DNA from: DAOTTX01 sp034437515
GTDB taxonomy: Bacteria; Chloroflexota; Anaerolineae; Aggregatilineales; Phototrophicaceae
Reading direction: 5' to 3'
Assembly (NCBI GenBank): GCA_034437515.1
Contig: DAOTTX010000104.1
Location: forward strand, 62,001-126,000
DNA: 64,000 nt
Position 1 is the first letter of the stretch, and every line of letters starts with the position of its first letter. Made by a program: the position numbers and the translations under genes. Below, one piece after another: positions 1 through 9,533 of the stretch. Below the pieces are notes generated by a model. It ran no database searches, was not told the DNA's origin, and saw only the letters and a list, made by a program, of their open reading frames with translations.

Positions 1-98
1 AGCGTTGGGATAGTGACCCGATGGGTGGTTACGCGATCATCCGTCCGGATAGCTCTTGCCCGGCTTGCTCCGCGCTTGGCTCGGTGATGAGCGGCTAG
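1..98 (+). CDS. 3' end of an unknown protein (partial)
   Basis: An open frame enters from the left edge (reading frame beginning at base 3) and stops at TAG 96-98, giving about 31 residues that end in GSVMSG. Codon choice with G or C at many third positions looks like the neighbouring genes, and a good rho-independent terminator follows 27 bases later, so this is likely a real gene end. The C-terminal piece has a Cys-Pro-Ala-Cys motif, but it is too short to assign a family. Confidence 0.5.
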   Translation, partial: RWDSDPMGGYAIIRPDSSCPACSALGSVMSG

Positions 99-125
99 AC
101 ACGCAGGCCAAACACAACAAAACGA

Positions 126-157
126 CCCTGGGAGTGGAAACGCTTCCAGGGTTTTTG
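126..157 (+). terminator. Rho-independent terminator
   Basis: A 9-bp stem (126-134 with 143-151, one G-T pair) and an 8-base loop are followed by TTTTTG on the + strand. It ends the gene that stops at 98 and separates it from the convergent gene ending at 185. Confidence 0.8.
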
Positions 158-184
158 TTTGTAGTGCGCGTCACACGCTTACGG

Positions 185-1693
185 TCACCAACGCCATAAC
201 CATGTGTCAGAAAATTGGCAACGGGCGTTAACGCCGTCATAGTTGAGGATGGCGCTGCCGACCTGACCGATGATGGGGGTGATCTCCGTGCTGCCCACAT
301 GCTGCCCGTTGATGAAATAATGCAGCGTTTGTCCACTGATGACCGTAAGGATTACGTTGTCAGTGGTACTGGTCAGTTCGGGGATTTCGCCGTAAAAGGC
401 GTTATTAAATGCGTTGCCGAGCCGCTTGGAGACACCATAGCCACCGAAGTTATCCAGAAATGCGAGCATATAGTTGGTGTTGTCGATATATTGCAATATC
501 AACGCACAGCCAATCACGCCGCTGTCGGTCAAGTCAAGGTTGATGGTGGCGCTCATGACGAGGTCGGCATAGGTCGTGCTGCCACCCAGCGTGAAGAGGT
601 CGATCCCCTCAAAACTTCGCTCGACAAAGCTGGCATCCACATCAAGCGATTGCTGACCGCCCATCGGGATGACATGTCGCCGTTCCAGTTCATGTATAAC
701 TTGCGTGGTATCCCCTATAATCAACGCGGTCGGGAAGACCGTTCCGTCTCCGGTTTCGCGTGGCGTCGTGATAGCCAATGATTCGATTACCGCGTTTACG
801 GTGCTGTCGAGTGCGCTCGTCGTGGCGATAGTAACACCCACTTGCCCGGCGTCGGTGAGTTCATCATCTCTAATCTGACCGATTAAGCGGTCGTTGTAGA
901 AGACGTCGAATCCCTGCGGAGTGACCAACGCACCGAGCTTGAAGTCAGGTTCCCCGGCAATGATCGCCGGATGTTGGTTCCAGCTACGGATAAGCTGCCT
1001 CTCGCCGTTCTCGACTGCCGAGACACCCCATAAACCGTTATCATCAACTTCGATACTGTAGTAATGTGCTTCGTCCTGTTGCAGCACCAGCCCGAATTCC
1101 CAACCGGCCTCGCCGGTGATGGCTTCCACGACGACTTCCACGAAATAATCCTGAAAAGCTGAGAGGTTGGTATTCAAATGTCGTCCGCTTAACCCGACCC
1201 CCGTGATTGACAGGTTCAGTGTGTTGTCGATGACTTCGGCAGTGACGTCACCTGTTGTCTCCCACTGATCGACCGAGGTAAGGTTCACACGCGGCTGCAT
1301 CACGCTGTAACCCGGTAGCATCGAAACTGTGAACTCACCCACAGACCCGGCGTAACCGCTTACGACGAGGTCATAGGTGCCGTCTGTGGGCATGGTGATC
1401 GCTTCTAGCAGGGCATCGCGTGTTTCTGGATAACGATAGTCGTCATTGGTGATGATGACCTCGCCTTCGGCATCGCGTATTTGCAAGATCGGGTCGAATT
1501 CGTTGATCCCTTCTACCAGGATCGAGTAAACGTCGTATTCGAGCGCGTCGAACGACCATGTGCGGGTATCGTCGTCAGCCGTGATTTCACCGCTGACAAG
1601 CTGACCGGGTGCGATTGTTTCCGTCGTTTGCGCGGATAGCGATGACCACACCAGGAGCGGCAGCACGACGGTAAGTAGAAATCGTTTTTTCAT
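185..1693 (-). CDS. Exported protein with PPC-like and two concanavalin-like domains
   Basis: The preferred start is the ATG at 1693 (MKKRFLLT), because it forms a TGATG overlap with the stop of the upstream gene and begins a clean signal peptide ending near SLSAQ; an in-frame ATG six codons earlier is less likely. The product is 502 residues. After the signal peptide, a beta-rich stretch of about 100 residues (IAPGQLVSGEI to GEFTVSM) resembles bacterial pre-peptidase C-terminal (PPC) domains. Two related blocks of about 170 residues each follow, of the LamG/DUF1080-like jelly-roll type (YYSIEVDDNGLWGVS in the first, NYMLAFLDNFGGYGVS in the second). No catalytic motif was seen; a carbohydrate or surface binding role is an inference. 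It is probably co-transcribed with the membrane protein upstream. Confidence 0.7.
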   Translation of the reverse strand: MKKRFLLTVVLPLLVWSSLSAQTTETIAPGQLVSGEITADDDTRTWSFDALEYDVYSILVEGINEFDPILQIRDAEGEVIITNDDYRYPETRDALLEAITMPTDGTYDLVVSGYAGSVGEFTVSMLPGYSVMQPRVNLTSVDQWETTGDVTAEVIDNTLNLSITGVGLSGRHLNTNLSAFQDYFVEVVVEAITGEAGWEFGLVLQQDEAHYYSIEVDDNGLWGVSAVENGERQLIRSWNQHPAIIAGEPDFKLGALVTPQGFDVFYNDRLIGQIRDDELTDAGQVGVTIATTSALDSTVNAVIESLAITTPRETGDGTVFPTALIIGDTTQVIHELERRHVIPMGGQQSLDVDASFVERSFEGIDLFTLGGSTTYADLVMSATINLDLTDSGVIGCALILQYIDNTNYMLAFLDNFGGYGVSKRLGNAFNNAFYGEIPELTSTTDNVILTVISGQTLHYFINGQHVGSTEITPIIGQVGSAILNYDGVNARCQFSDTWLWRW

Positions 1694-2364
1694 CAGTGTG
1701 TGGGGAACCATTCCGGAAAGTGGACTTCAAGCCAGTTGATATAGGTGACTAGATTTTCGTAGGTCATCTCAGCACCGTGAATGTCACGGGCTGCTTCGGC
1801 CTTCAACAACCGGCGCTGTTGTTTGCTCAGGCGGGAGAGATCGCCACCTTTAAGTTCTTCCTTGCTGGTCAGCATTTTGAAGTGGTCGCTGTAGGGTAAT
1901 GTCTCAAATTGTTCAGGGGAGACTAGCGCATAAACCGGCAGGAAAATATCTTTGACCTCTGCTGAAAGTGCCACCATATACCAGCCTTTTGGCACACGGG
2001 TCGCCCGTGGGATGACGAAATACCACATATCCAACGTGACCGTGCCTTCGGGTTTGATAATTTGTGTGGGCTGATTTTTTTCCAGTACATGAAGTTGTGC
2101 CGTGCTGCATTCGACGAATTTGTTCGATTGCCAGCGTGGTTTTAAATAGATCTCCGAAATCTGCATTAACCCGGCACCGACCACAAGCCCGACGATGAAC
2201 GCCAGCGGGCTGCACGTTCCCTGTGGGAACGCGAAAACGGTCGTGACGTATCCGACGACCACGCCTGCGATGAAAATGCCGACCAGCGCAATACGTAGGC
2301 TGGTAGGTTCCGGGTCAACGGGGATGCGGATGGTATCTTGCAGTGAAAGTGCCTCTTGAGACAT
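1693..2364 (-). CDS. Membrane protein of unknown function
   Basis: 223 residues. There are two hydrophobic helices near the N-terminus (about residues 24-46 and 53-73), then a soluble domain of about 145 residues containing TLDMWYFVIPRATRVPKGWY and a basic, helical stretch (SKQQRRLLKAEAARD). I do not recognise the family. Its stop overlaps the start of the exported PPC-domain protein by one base, so the two are translationally coupled and may act together at the membrane. No clear ribosome binding site precedes the start; only a weak CAGG lies 10 bases upstream. Confidence 0.65.
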   Translation of the reverse strand: MSQEALSLQDTIRIPVDPEPTSLRIALVGIFIAGVVVGYVTTVFAFPQGTCSPLAFIVGLVVGAGLMQISEIYLKPRWQSNKFVECSTAQLHVLEKNQPTQIIKPEGTVTLDMWYFVIPRATRVPKGWYMVALSAEVKDIFLPVYALVSPEQFETLPYSDHFKMLTSKEELKGGDLSRLSKQQRRLLKAEAARDIHGAEMTYENLVTYINWLEVHFPEWFPTH

Positions 2365-2426
2365 AACAATAACCTGAGCTTACAGCCAATGAATCGTCTA
2401 AGAGACTACCAGCAAACGGCGCAAAA

Positions 2427-3182
2427 TTACAGGTTGCTGACCATAAAGATTACACGAGCGACACTCGTCCGCCCGGAGTCAAAGGACTGCAACTGTGTAT
2501 TGACGACGGCTTTTACATCAAATTTTTGTCTTCTTAGCAGGGTCGCCACCGCCTGGATGGGGAAAGCCTTCTGCACACGGTTCGCCTGGAACCGTTGCCA
2601 CAGGTTGCTTTCAGCAGCACGGAAGATCTCAAAGTCTGCGGTGTGGGTTTGGCGTTCGTAATCAAAGGTAGTGTGGTTGAAGACGACAAGTTTATCATCT
2701 TTGTAGGTTGTGCGGTCACCTTCTTCACCGCTGTGCGCGAGACCTTCAATGGTATGCACATCGAAAATCAGCATCCGGCCTTTGGTGAGGACACCGTGAA
2801 TACTTTTAAAAGCCGCTTCCAGATCGCGCACACTCTCAAATTCGTTGAACACATCCAGCGCGATAACGAGATCAACCGGGTCTAAATCGGTGATTTCACG
2901 CGCATCGGCCTCGACGAATTGCACATTTAGTGAGCGGGTTTGTGTCTTGGCCCGCGCTTGTGCCAGCATATCCGAGGAACGGTCTATCCCGTAGACGTTA
3001 TAGCCGCGATCCGCGAACCACATCGCGCTTGCCCCCGTCCCACAACCGAGGTCGAGGATGCGGCGTCCCATCCACTCATTTTGTTGTGCAAAGTTGAGCA
3101 GGCGAGGGGTCATCAAACTGGCGTAATCACTCATCCCTGCGCGGTCATAAATATCCGCCAGGACATCATAGTCGGCTACCAT
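2427..3182 (-). CDS. Class I SAM-dependent methyltransferase
   Basis: 251 residues, a usual length for a stand-alone class I methyltransferase. Motif I (ILDLGCGTG) lies at residues 42-50, followed by the acidic end of strand 2 (YGIDRS, residues 64-69), the VEADARE segment, and DLVIALDVFNEF as motif IV. These form the SAM-binding Rossmann fold. The substrate cannot be told from the sequence. The gene stands between the membrane-protein pair and the response regulator without overlaps, so it may be a single transcription unit. Confidence 0.85.
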   Translation of the reverse strand: MVADYDVLADIYDRAGMSDYASLMTPRLLNFAQQNEWMGRRILDLGCGTGASAMWFADRGYNVYGIDRSSDMLAQARAKTQTRSLNVQFVEADAREITDLDPVDLVIALDVFNEFESVRDLEAAFKSIHGVLTKGRMLIFDVHTIEGLAHSGEEGDRTTYKDDKLVVFNHTTFDYERQTHTADFEIFRAAESNLWQRFQANRVQKAFPIQAVATLLRRQKFDVKAVVNTQLQSFDSGRTSVARVIFMVSNL

Positions 3183-3251
3183 CGCTTGTCTCCCAAAGAT
3201 GCGTCACCTATTTATCTCAAAAGGCTAGCACATTTTTGGAATATGAGCGAC

Positions 3252-3959
3252 TCAGTTACGTCCGATAGGCATCCAATAACCGCGTCCTGGCACCGTCACG
3301 ATGTAAGTGGGACGGCGTGGATTCTCTTCGAGTTTTTGCCGCAATCGGGAAACATTTACACGCAAAACGGAGTAATCCCCACGATAGTTCTCGCCCCAGA
3401 CGGCACGTAGCAGTTCGTCATGACCGACGATCTTGCCAGCACTACGCATCAACGTGACGAGAATGCCATATTCAATCGGCGTCAGATGCAAACGCTTACC
3501 GGCAATGCTCGCCTGACGGCGCGGCATATCCAGTTCGAGCTTGCGTACTTTGAGCTTGGTTTCTGGCTTTGGCGTCCATTCTACCCGGCGGAGCAGGGCG
3601 CGGACCCGTGCAATTAACTCTTCCGGTGAAAAAGGTTTCGCCATGTAGTCATCCGCCCCGGATTCGAGCGCGGTTACCCGGTCGCGGTCGGTACCGAAAC
3701 CACTGAGCACGATCATCGGTAAGAACGAATGCGACCGCACCTGACGCAGCACATCGAGGCCGTTCATATCGGGCAATTTGATGTCGAGCAGCACAAGATC
3801 GGGGTTTCTACTGGATATTGCGTTCAGGGCTTCGTCGCCACGTTCGACGGCATCCGCACCATAACCGGCATCTTCGAGTAGAGTGCATACGACTTCGGCA
3901 GTATCTTCGTCATCTTCGACAACTAAGACGGTTAATGTCTCTTCCTGGATTGTTACCAT
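3252..3959 (-). CDS. OmpR/PhoB-family response regulator
   Basis: 235 residues, the standard length. The N-terminal receiver domain carries the acidic triad (E15, D16, D17), the phospho-acceptor D59 in LVLLDIKLPD, and the conserved lysine K108 in MAKPF. The C-terminal winged helix (about 135-235) has the OmpR pattern LTPIEYGILVTLM and ends with YIVTVPGRGYW. It should bind DNA as a dimer after phosphorylation. No histidine kinase lies on either side, so it is an orphan regulator within this window and its signal is unknown. The 208 bases upstream hold no gene and should contain its promoter; I could not fix a convincing -35/-10 pair. Confidence 0.93.
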   Translation of the reverse strand: MVTIQEETLTVLVVEDDEDTAEVVCTLLEDAGYGADAVERGDEALNAISSRNPDLVLLDIKLPDMNGLDVLRQVRSHSFLPMIVLSGFGTDRDRVTALESGADDYMAKPFSPEELIARVRALLRRVEWTPKPETKLKVRKLELDMPRRQASIAGKRLHLTPIEYGILVTLMRSAGKIVGHDELLRAVWGENYRGDYSVLRVNVSRLRQKLEENPRRPTYIVTVPGRGYWMPIGRN

Positions 3960-4167
3960 ATTATGACGTCCATCTAACTTATCTGTAACACGATACTAGT
4001 TTATACCATGTTTCGTGACTTTATGCATGATGAAGTACATAACACGCGAAATTCTAACAATTGCATCATCACATATCGCTCCGATATATGCTACATCTTC
4101 ACTGTTTATGCAATAGAAAAGTAACAATCAGGACATGGCGTAGGGGGGCATATCCTGGAAAGTCGTC

Positions 4168-5244
4168 TTAATCACCCGTTGTCGGTTCGGGCTGCTGCTG
4201 TTCTGCCGCTTCTTTGGCTTCGCTCTCTTCACGCAGTTTACGGGCTTCTTCCGCGAAAGGCGTATCTTGTGGGCGTAGGATGGTCGGGATGGCAGCCTCG
4301 TCTTCGTTAATGAGACCTTCTGCCAACAACACACGCTTAAACGACGTGATGGCGACTTCACACATATCGAGATCGGGTTCGCGTGTGGTCAGATGTTGTA
4401 GGGCCAGGTTCGGCGTTATGATCAATCGGATGATCGGATTCTCGATGTGTTTGGCGGTGAAGCGGATGAACTCGTAGGCGATCCCCGCGATGACCGGGAT
4501 CAGCAGGAAACGCGACAGGATCAAGAGCGGTAATGGGGGACGCCCCAACAGTGAGAAGACCACCACGCTGACCAGAAAGACGGTCAGCAAAAAGGCCGTA
4601 CCACAGCGGGGATGTTCGATTGGATATTTGATAACCGTCTCCGGTGTGAGTTCGTCGCCGGCTTCATAGGCGTTGATGGTCTTGTGTTCTGCGCCATGAT
4701 AGCCGAATAACCGCTTGACCTCGTTGGAACGTCCGATCAGCCAGATGTAGGCGACAAGCATGGTCAATTGGATCAAGCCTTCGATCAGGTTCACCAGCGT
4801 GGCATCCACGCCGACGACTTCTGAGCCTTCGACGAGGCCAATTTGCTCGCCGATGAACGCCGCGCCGAGTGTGGGCACGAAGAAGAAAAACGCAAAGCCA
4901 ATCGCCAGTGAGAAGGCGACCGTCGCCCAACCGACCGGGCCGTTAAAATCGACGTCTTCGTCTTCGCCCATCGCAACATCCGCTGACCACATCAGGGCGC
5001 GGGTGCCGAGGCCGATTGCATCCCATAGGCCGACCAGCCCGCGCACAAACGGGATCTTGGCGATGCGGCCCTGGTAAACGGTTTTGTTGAGTGGTTGCTC
5101 ATGGACGATGATTTTTCCGTAGGGGTCACGGGCAGCGATGGCGGAGATCTTCGCGCCGCGCATCAGCACGCCTTCGATAACAGCTTGCCCCCCGTAGCTG
5201 AATTTCATCTCATTTTGTGGTTTCTTGAGGATGTCGTTGCTCAT
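4168..5244 (-). CDS. DUF1385 membrane protein
   Basis: 358 residues. Family marks are YGGQAVIEGVLMRG near the N-terminus (residues 17-30), the GYHGAEHKTINAYEAG motif, and HPRCGTAFLLTV, which together define DUF1385 proteins. At least four hydrophobic segments are visible (FSLAIGFAFFFFVPTLGAAF, the region around TMLVAYIWLIG, and two after HPRCGTAF). The function of the family is not established, though it is widespread in Chloroflexota and Firmicutes. The C-terminal 50 residues are Glu/Ala-rich and probably disordered. A ribosome binding site AGGAAG lies close to the ATG. A perfect TATAAT is present on the minus strand about 58 bases upstream (5302-5307), but I see no matching -35. Confidence 0.88.
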   Translation of the reverse strand: MSNDILKKPQNEMKFSYGGQAVIEGVLMRGAKISAIAARDPYGKIIVHEQPLNKTVYQGRIAKIPFVRGLVGLWDAIGLGTRALMWSADVAMGEDEDVDFNGPVGWATVAFSLAIGFAFFFFVPTLGAAFIGEQIGLVEGSEVVGVDATLVNLIEGLIQLTMLVAYIWLIGRSNEVKRLFGYHGAEHKTINAYEAGDELTPETVIKYPIEHPRCGTAFLLTVFLVSVVVFSLLGRPPLPLLILSRFLLIPVIAGIAYEFIRFTAKHIENPIIRLIITPNLALQHLTTREPDLDMCEVAITSFKRVLLAEGLINEDEAAIPTILRPQDTPFAEEARKLREESEAKEAAEQQQPEPTTGD

Positions 5245-5322
5245 ATCTTCCTGTCTTTTCTACAAACGACGTTGAGTGATTTGGTTCTGTTGACGGGATT
5301 AATTATAACCATACCCCCGAAT

Positions 5323-6759
5323 TTACTCGAAGGTCAAGGTATAACGATTCTGTGGGGTGACTTCGGTGAAAGTCGTCGGCGCATCCGGTTGGATGAGAAT
5401 CACCGGTTCCCCGCCGATGACACAGCCTTCCTCGTCTTCGCAGTCAGCGTTCCGCAGGGTGAGCGTGTATACGCCGTTCTGCGGGCGTATCAGCGTGATT
5501 TCGCCACTGATCGCCACCAGATAGGCTTTTTCGCCCGTCGCGCTGATTTCGAGCTGTGTGCTGCGATCAAAGCATGACCAGGCGACGATGGTCTGCCGGT
5601 CATCAGTGTGACGCAACCGCACCACGTTAATGCGATCATTGCGCGTTAGTCCGGCCTCGGTGACTTGATCGAAGGTTTCGGTGACGGTCTGCCAGGCGTG
5701 GTAGGCCGGGCGCGGGATAAGCGGCTGCTCGACCCTGGTGCGCGGTCGTAGAATACCGAACGACTCCCCACCGGGGGGGAGTTGTTGATCGTAGAGCTTA
5801 TACACGGCGATACGATCTGCACCGGCGGCAAGCCCGGCGGCGGCGGACTGCACGACGAACGCGGCCTGCTGGTCAAGCGTGATTTGAAATTGGGGGCGTA
5901 TCACTGGCCAATCCGGGTCGAGGTTGGGGCTGGCGTTGGTTTCGGTGATCCAGATGTGCTTATCACCGAGGCCGTGCTTTTCCAGCAAATCCTGATATTC
6001 CGTGACGATGTCGTAGACGCTATCTGTACGGAAGTAGATATGCAGGCTCAGCGCATCGAAGTAATAATCGTTCTCCGCGCCGTCAGGGTCGCTGGCGATG
6101 CGTTCCAGTAGCCGGTCGGTATACAGGCGTTCACCGCTGTTGACGTCGTGCCAGTAAGTCGTCCCGGCGAGGTTGAGGGTTGCGGCGGGGTTACCCTGCT
6201 TCGCCGCGAGGTGGGCGACCTTGACCAGGCGGAAGTAATCTTCTAAGTCGCCCTCAAACTCAAAACCGTAGGTGCCGGGTTGGATGTCCGGCTCATTCCA
6301 GATGATGAAGCGTTTGACTCCCCGGCTGGCGTAGTATTCGGCGGTGCGGCGCATGAAGTTCGCCCAGTGATTGTCGGGGTCATCGACGGGCAGGTGCAAG
6401 CCGTTCGGCACGCCCGCACCCGGTACGCCATCCGTCGCCCAGGCCGGTGTCGCTTTGACGACGGCGACGACCTCGCGGTCACAGTCGTTGGCGGCTTGCA
6501 GCCACTCATCGGGGATGTTGAAGAAAGGGAACCAATCGTCCGGGCCTTCGGGTTGGTGGGCGCTCCAATCGAAGATGATCCGCTCCCAGCCGACACCGAG
6601 ATCACAGGCGATCTCAGGAAACCACATGCCCTCAACTACACCAAAAATAGGATTGTTCTCGTCGTCCTGCGTATGATTGGTCATAGTGGTGGTGAGCAGC
6701 ACCAGCACCACGACGACCCAATACAGCGCACGTCTATAAGAAATACGAGTATCGCTCAT
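5323..6759 (-). CDS. Exported glycoside-hydrolase-like TIM-barrel protein
   Basis: 478 residues from the ATG at 6759, which overlaps the recJ stop as ATGA; a longer frame reads back into recJ and is rejected. One hydrophobic helix (residues about 11-27) is a signal peptide or anchor. The rest reads as a clan GH-A barrel: an acid/base glutamate in FIIWNEPD (E156) and a nucleophile glutamate in HIWITETNA (E273), with the ALSLHIYFR strand between them. This layout fits GH39/GH5-like glycosidases, but I cannot choose a family. The last 90 residues form a beta domain. Coupling to recJ is probably an operon accident and not a shared function. Confidence 0.78.
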   Translation of the reverse strand: MSDTRISYRRALYWVVVVLVLLTTTMTNHTQDDENNPIFGVVEGMWFPEIACDLGVGWERIIFDWSAHQPEGPDDWFPFFNIPDEWLQAANDCDREVVAVVKATPAWATDGVPGAGVPNGLHLPVDDPDNHWANFMRRTAEYYASRGVKRFIIWNEPDIQPGTYGFEFEGDLEDYFRLVKVAHLAAKQGNPAATLNLAGTTYWHDVNSGERLYTDRLLERIASDPDGAENDYYFDALSLHIYFRTDSVYDIVTEYQDLLEKHGLGDKHIWITETNASPNLDPDWPVIRPQFQITLDQQAAFVVQSAAAGLAAGADRIAVYKLYDQQLPPGGESFGILRPRTRVEQPLIPRPAYHAWQTVTETFDQVTEAGLTRNDRINVVRLRHTDDRQTIVAWSCFDRSTQLEISATGEKAYLVAISGEITLIRPQNGVYTLTLRNADCEDEEGCVIGGEPVILIQPDAPTTFTEVTPQNRYTLTFE

Positions 6760-8471
6760 TCCACCTCCGCCGGACGAATATCCTGTAGGTTGGCTTGCAG
6801 GTTGCGCCGTCCGTTCCACTCGTTGATTTCGAGATTGAAGGCGATGTCGATGCGTTCCGGCATTTGACCATCCCATGCACCCAGACCAAACCCGATGCCA
6901 TCCAGTGGAGGATGACCGGGGCGGGCGACCTTGAGCTTGAGATGGCTGTTATCGCGTCCAACCGTGCGTGATTCTACTACGGTTAAATTACGTGCCATCA
7001 ACACGGGAACGCTGTTACCTGTGCCGCAGGGTTGTAATAAATCAAGCGCGTCGATGAGTGCTTCGTTGAGTTGACTCATATCGACCTCGGCGTCGATTTC
7101 CAGTGTCGGTATCAGGGCTTGCCCGGCGAGTGTCTCCTGCGCCAGTTCTGTGAGGCGGTCGCGCAGCGCGTTGATGTTCTCATTGGCGACAGTGAAGCCA
7201 GCCGCCAGTGAGTGTCCCCCATGCCGGATGAGCAAGTCGGCGCATTGGTCGAGGGCGTTAGTGATGTCAAATTGTGGGATGCTGCGGCAGGAGGCGCGAC
7301 TCTCGGTTTCGCCACATTCCATCACCACCGCCGGGCGGAAAAATTCCTGAGTTAAGCGCCCGGCGACCAACCCGACGATGCCGGGGAGAAAGCCCTCATG
7401 CGCGGCGAAGATCAACGGTAAATCGTTGTCTTCGTCGATTTGTTCGAGGATGATCTGTTGCGCATCATGGGTCACATCTTGCCGTTTGACGTTGAGATCT
7501 TGTAATTTTTGTGCGAACGGCTGCGCTTTTTCCAATGAAGGGGCGCTGAGCAGGTTATACGCAATCATCGCGTTATCCAGGCGACCGGCGGCGTTGATGC
7601 GCGGGCCCAGGCCGAAACCGATGCTGTTACTATTGGCCTTGCCGGCTTCGATGCCTGCCACATCCATCAAGGCCTGAAGGCCGGGGCGTTGGGCCTGGTT
7701 GATGACCGCCAACCCCCGCCGCACCAGCACGCGATTTTCAGCATGGTTGAGTGGCATCATATCGGCGACGGTGCCCAACGCTACCAGATCGAGTAAATCG
7801 CTGACCTCGAATGGGTCTTTGTCATTTTGCCCCCGGCGGCGATTGCGCCGGTGTGCCATCAACAGTGCCTGCGCCAGCTTAAACGCTACGCCAACCCCCG
7901 CTAGCATCGGTTCCGGGTAGCCTTCACGCTTGCAATTGACGACGGCGTAAGCGTCCGGCAGTTCTGCGCCCAATGAGTGATGATCGGTGATGACGATGTC
8001 GAGGCCGAAGCGCTTACCGTCCTCGACTTCCTCAATGGAACGGATGCCGCAGTCAACGGTGATAATCAGTTTAGCGCCTTGTTTCGCCAGGTCTTCTAAC
8101 GCCGGGCTGTTGAGGCCATAACCTTCATCGACACGGTGCGGGATATAAGGGCGCACATTGGCACCGAGCGCACGTAACGCCTTCGTCAGCAACGCGGTCG
8201 AGGTCACACCGTCGGCGTCGAAGTCACCATAGACGATGATGAGTTCTTGCGCTTTGATCGCCTGCCGGATGCGCCCGACGGCCTTGTTCATATCCGGCAT
8301 ATCAAAGGGGTTGTGGCTGAAGTCCCTGACGTAGAGGAAACTTTCGGCCTTTACCGGATGATCGAAGCCTCGGTTAATCAGCACCTGTGCAAGTACAGGA
8401 TGAATTTTGCCGAAGCGCCGGAGATAATCCGGTGTGGCTTGCGGGGCGACTGACCAACGTTTAGGTAGCAT
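6756..8471 (-). CDS. recJ: Single-stranded-DNA-specific exonuclease RecJ
   Basis: 571 residues, as expected for bacterial RecJ. The DHH phosphoesterase motifs are in order: YGDFDADG (81-88), ITVDCGI (137-143), and ITDHHSLG (161-168), which supply the manganese ligands. The DHHA1 domain carries GGHSLAAGF near residue 414, and an OB-fold-like region closes the protein. RecJ degrades single-stranded DNA 5' to 3' in recombination and mismatch or base excision repair. It lies divergently from fmt across 80 bases, so the two share a promoter region. Its stop overlaps the start of the downstream glycosidase-like gene. Confidence 0.96.
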   Translation of the reverse strand: MLPKRWSVAPQATPDYLRRFGKIHPVLAQVLINRGFDHPVKAESFLYVRDFSHNPFDMPDMNKAVGRIRQAIKAQELIIVYGDFDADGVTSTALLTKALRALGANVRPYIPHRVDEGYGLNSPALEDLAKQGAKLIITVDCGIRSIEEVEDGKRFGLDIVITDHHSLGAELPDAYAVVNCKREGYPEPMLAGVGVAFKLAQALLMAHRRNRRRGQNDKDPFEVSDLLDLVALGTVADMMPLNHAENRVLVRRGLAVINQAQRPGLQALMDVAGIEAGKANSNSIGFGLGPRINAAGRLDNAMIAYNLLSAPSLEKAQPFAQKLQDLNVKRQDVTHDAQQIILEQIDEDNDLPLIFAAHEGFLPGIVGLVAGRLTQEFFRPAVVMECGETESRASCRSIPQFDITNALDQCADLLIRHGGHSLAAGFTVANENINALRDRLTELAQETLAGQALIPTLEIDAEVDMSQLNEALIDALDLLQPCGTGNSVPVLMARNLTVVESRTVGRDNSHLKLKVARPGHPPLDGIGFGLGAWDGQMPERIDIAFNLEINEWNGRRNLQANLQDIRPAEVE

Positions 8472-8551
8472 ATAAATAAGCCTACACTTAACACAATATA
8501 GATGAGAATGTTACCATGACGACATGTTGCAAACAAGCAAGGAGCAGGTGA

Positions 8552-9475
8552 ATGGCGAAGATCGTATTTATGGGCACGCCGGATTTTGCGGTGCCGACCT
8601 TAGAAGCGTTGATTGACCATCATGAGGTGACCGGCGTCGTCACCCAACCGGATCGCCCGGCGGGGCGGGGCGGTGAAGTCCGCATGTCCCCGGTAAAGCG
8701 GGTCGCGCAAGCACATTCGATTCCGATCTTACAGCCGGAAAAGATCCGAAATGCGGCGGCTGTAGACGATCTCAAGATATTTGAAGCCGATGTCTATGTC
8801 GTAGCAGCGTTTGGGCAGATTTTGCCGCAGCGCGTGCTAGACATTCCTGAATATGGCTCGATCAACGTCCACGCCTCACTGCTCCCGCGCTGGCGGGGGG
8901 CCGCACCTATCTACGCGGCGATCCGTGCCGGCGACACAGAGACGGGTATCACGATCATGAAGATGGACGCCGGGTTAGATACCGGGCCGATGCTCAAAGC
9001 GTTGTCTGTGCCTATCGCACCGGATGAGACCGCGCAGACCTTACACGATAAACTCGCGCAACTCGGTGCGGAGCTGCTCATCGAGACCCTGGCGGGTTAC
9101 TTGAACGGCGCAATTCAGCCGCAAGCACAACCCGAAGACGGCGTGACTTACGCGCCGCAGATCAGCAAAGAAGAAGGTGAGATCGACTGGACGCACGCCG
9201 CTGAAGATATTGAACGCCTGGTGCGGGCGTTTACACCCTGGCCCGGCACGTTTACCTATTTAGATGGACAGTTGTTGAAAATCCATGCGGGGAAAGCGGA
9301 ACCGGGCGAAGCCGCGCCGGGTGTGCTGATAGAGAAAGACGGTCGTTTAGCCATCGGTACAGGTGAGGGGCTTTACTTGCCAGCGGAACTGCAACTCGCT
9401 GGGAAGAAAGCGCTACCGGTCGAGTCATTTTTGCGCGGACGACCGGAGATCATCGGGCAGACGCTTGATTCGTAA
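8552..9475 (+). CDS. fmt: Methionyl-tRNA formyltransferase
   Basis: 307 residues, close to the E. coli length. The N-terminal formyltransferase domain carries the catalytic set N105, H107 (in INVHASLLPRWRG) and D143 (in MDAGLDTGPM), and starts with the usual KIVFMGTPDFAVP. The C-terminal OB-like domain begins near RLVRAFTPWPGTF. The enzyme transfers a formyl group from 10-formyl-THF to initiator Met-tRNA. A ribosome binding site (AAGGAG) precedes the ATG at 8552 by about 8 bases. The usual partner def is not present next to it. A weak hairpin follows at 9478-9499. Confidence 0.96.
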   Translation: MAKIVFMGTPDFAVPTLEALIDHHEVTGVVTQPDRPAGRGGEVRMSPVKRVAQAHSIPILQPEKIRNAAAVDDLKIFEADVYVVAAFGQILPQRVLDIPEYGSINVHASLLPRWRGAAPIYAAIRAGDTETGITIMKMDAGLDTGPMLKALSVPIAPDETAQTLHDKLAQLGAELLIETLAGYLNGAIQPQAQPEDGVTYAPQISKEEGEIDWTHAAEDIERLVRAFTPWPGTFTYLDGQLLKIHAGKAEPGEAAPGVLIEKDGRLAIGTGEGLYLPAELQLAGKKALPVESFLRGRPEIIGQTLDS

Positions 9476-9477
9476 TC

Positions 9478-9499
9478 TAGCACTTATGTAACTGTGCTA
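9478..9499. other. Short stem-loop after fmt
   Basis: TAGCAC (9478-9483) pairs with GTGCTA (9494-9499) around a 10-base loop. There is no T-tract, so it is at best a weak transcript end or 3' stabiliser for fmt. Confidence 0.3.
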
Positions 9500-9533
9500 A
9501 CTTGAGCCGGTGAATGACATCAAGGAGCATACA

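Noticed and set aside
5302..5307. Perfect TATAAT on the minus strand before the DUF1385 gene
   Set aside because: No -35 box at a usual distance; kept only as a remark and not as a promoter.
6760..6876. N-terminal extension of the glycosidase-like protein into recJ
   Set aside because: It would overlap recJ by 120 bases; the ATGA overlap start and signal-like helix fit better.
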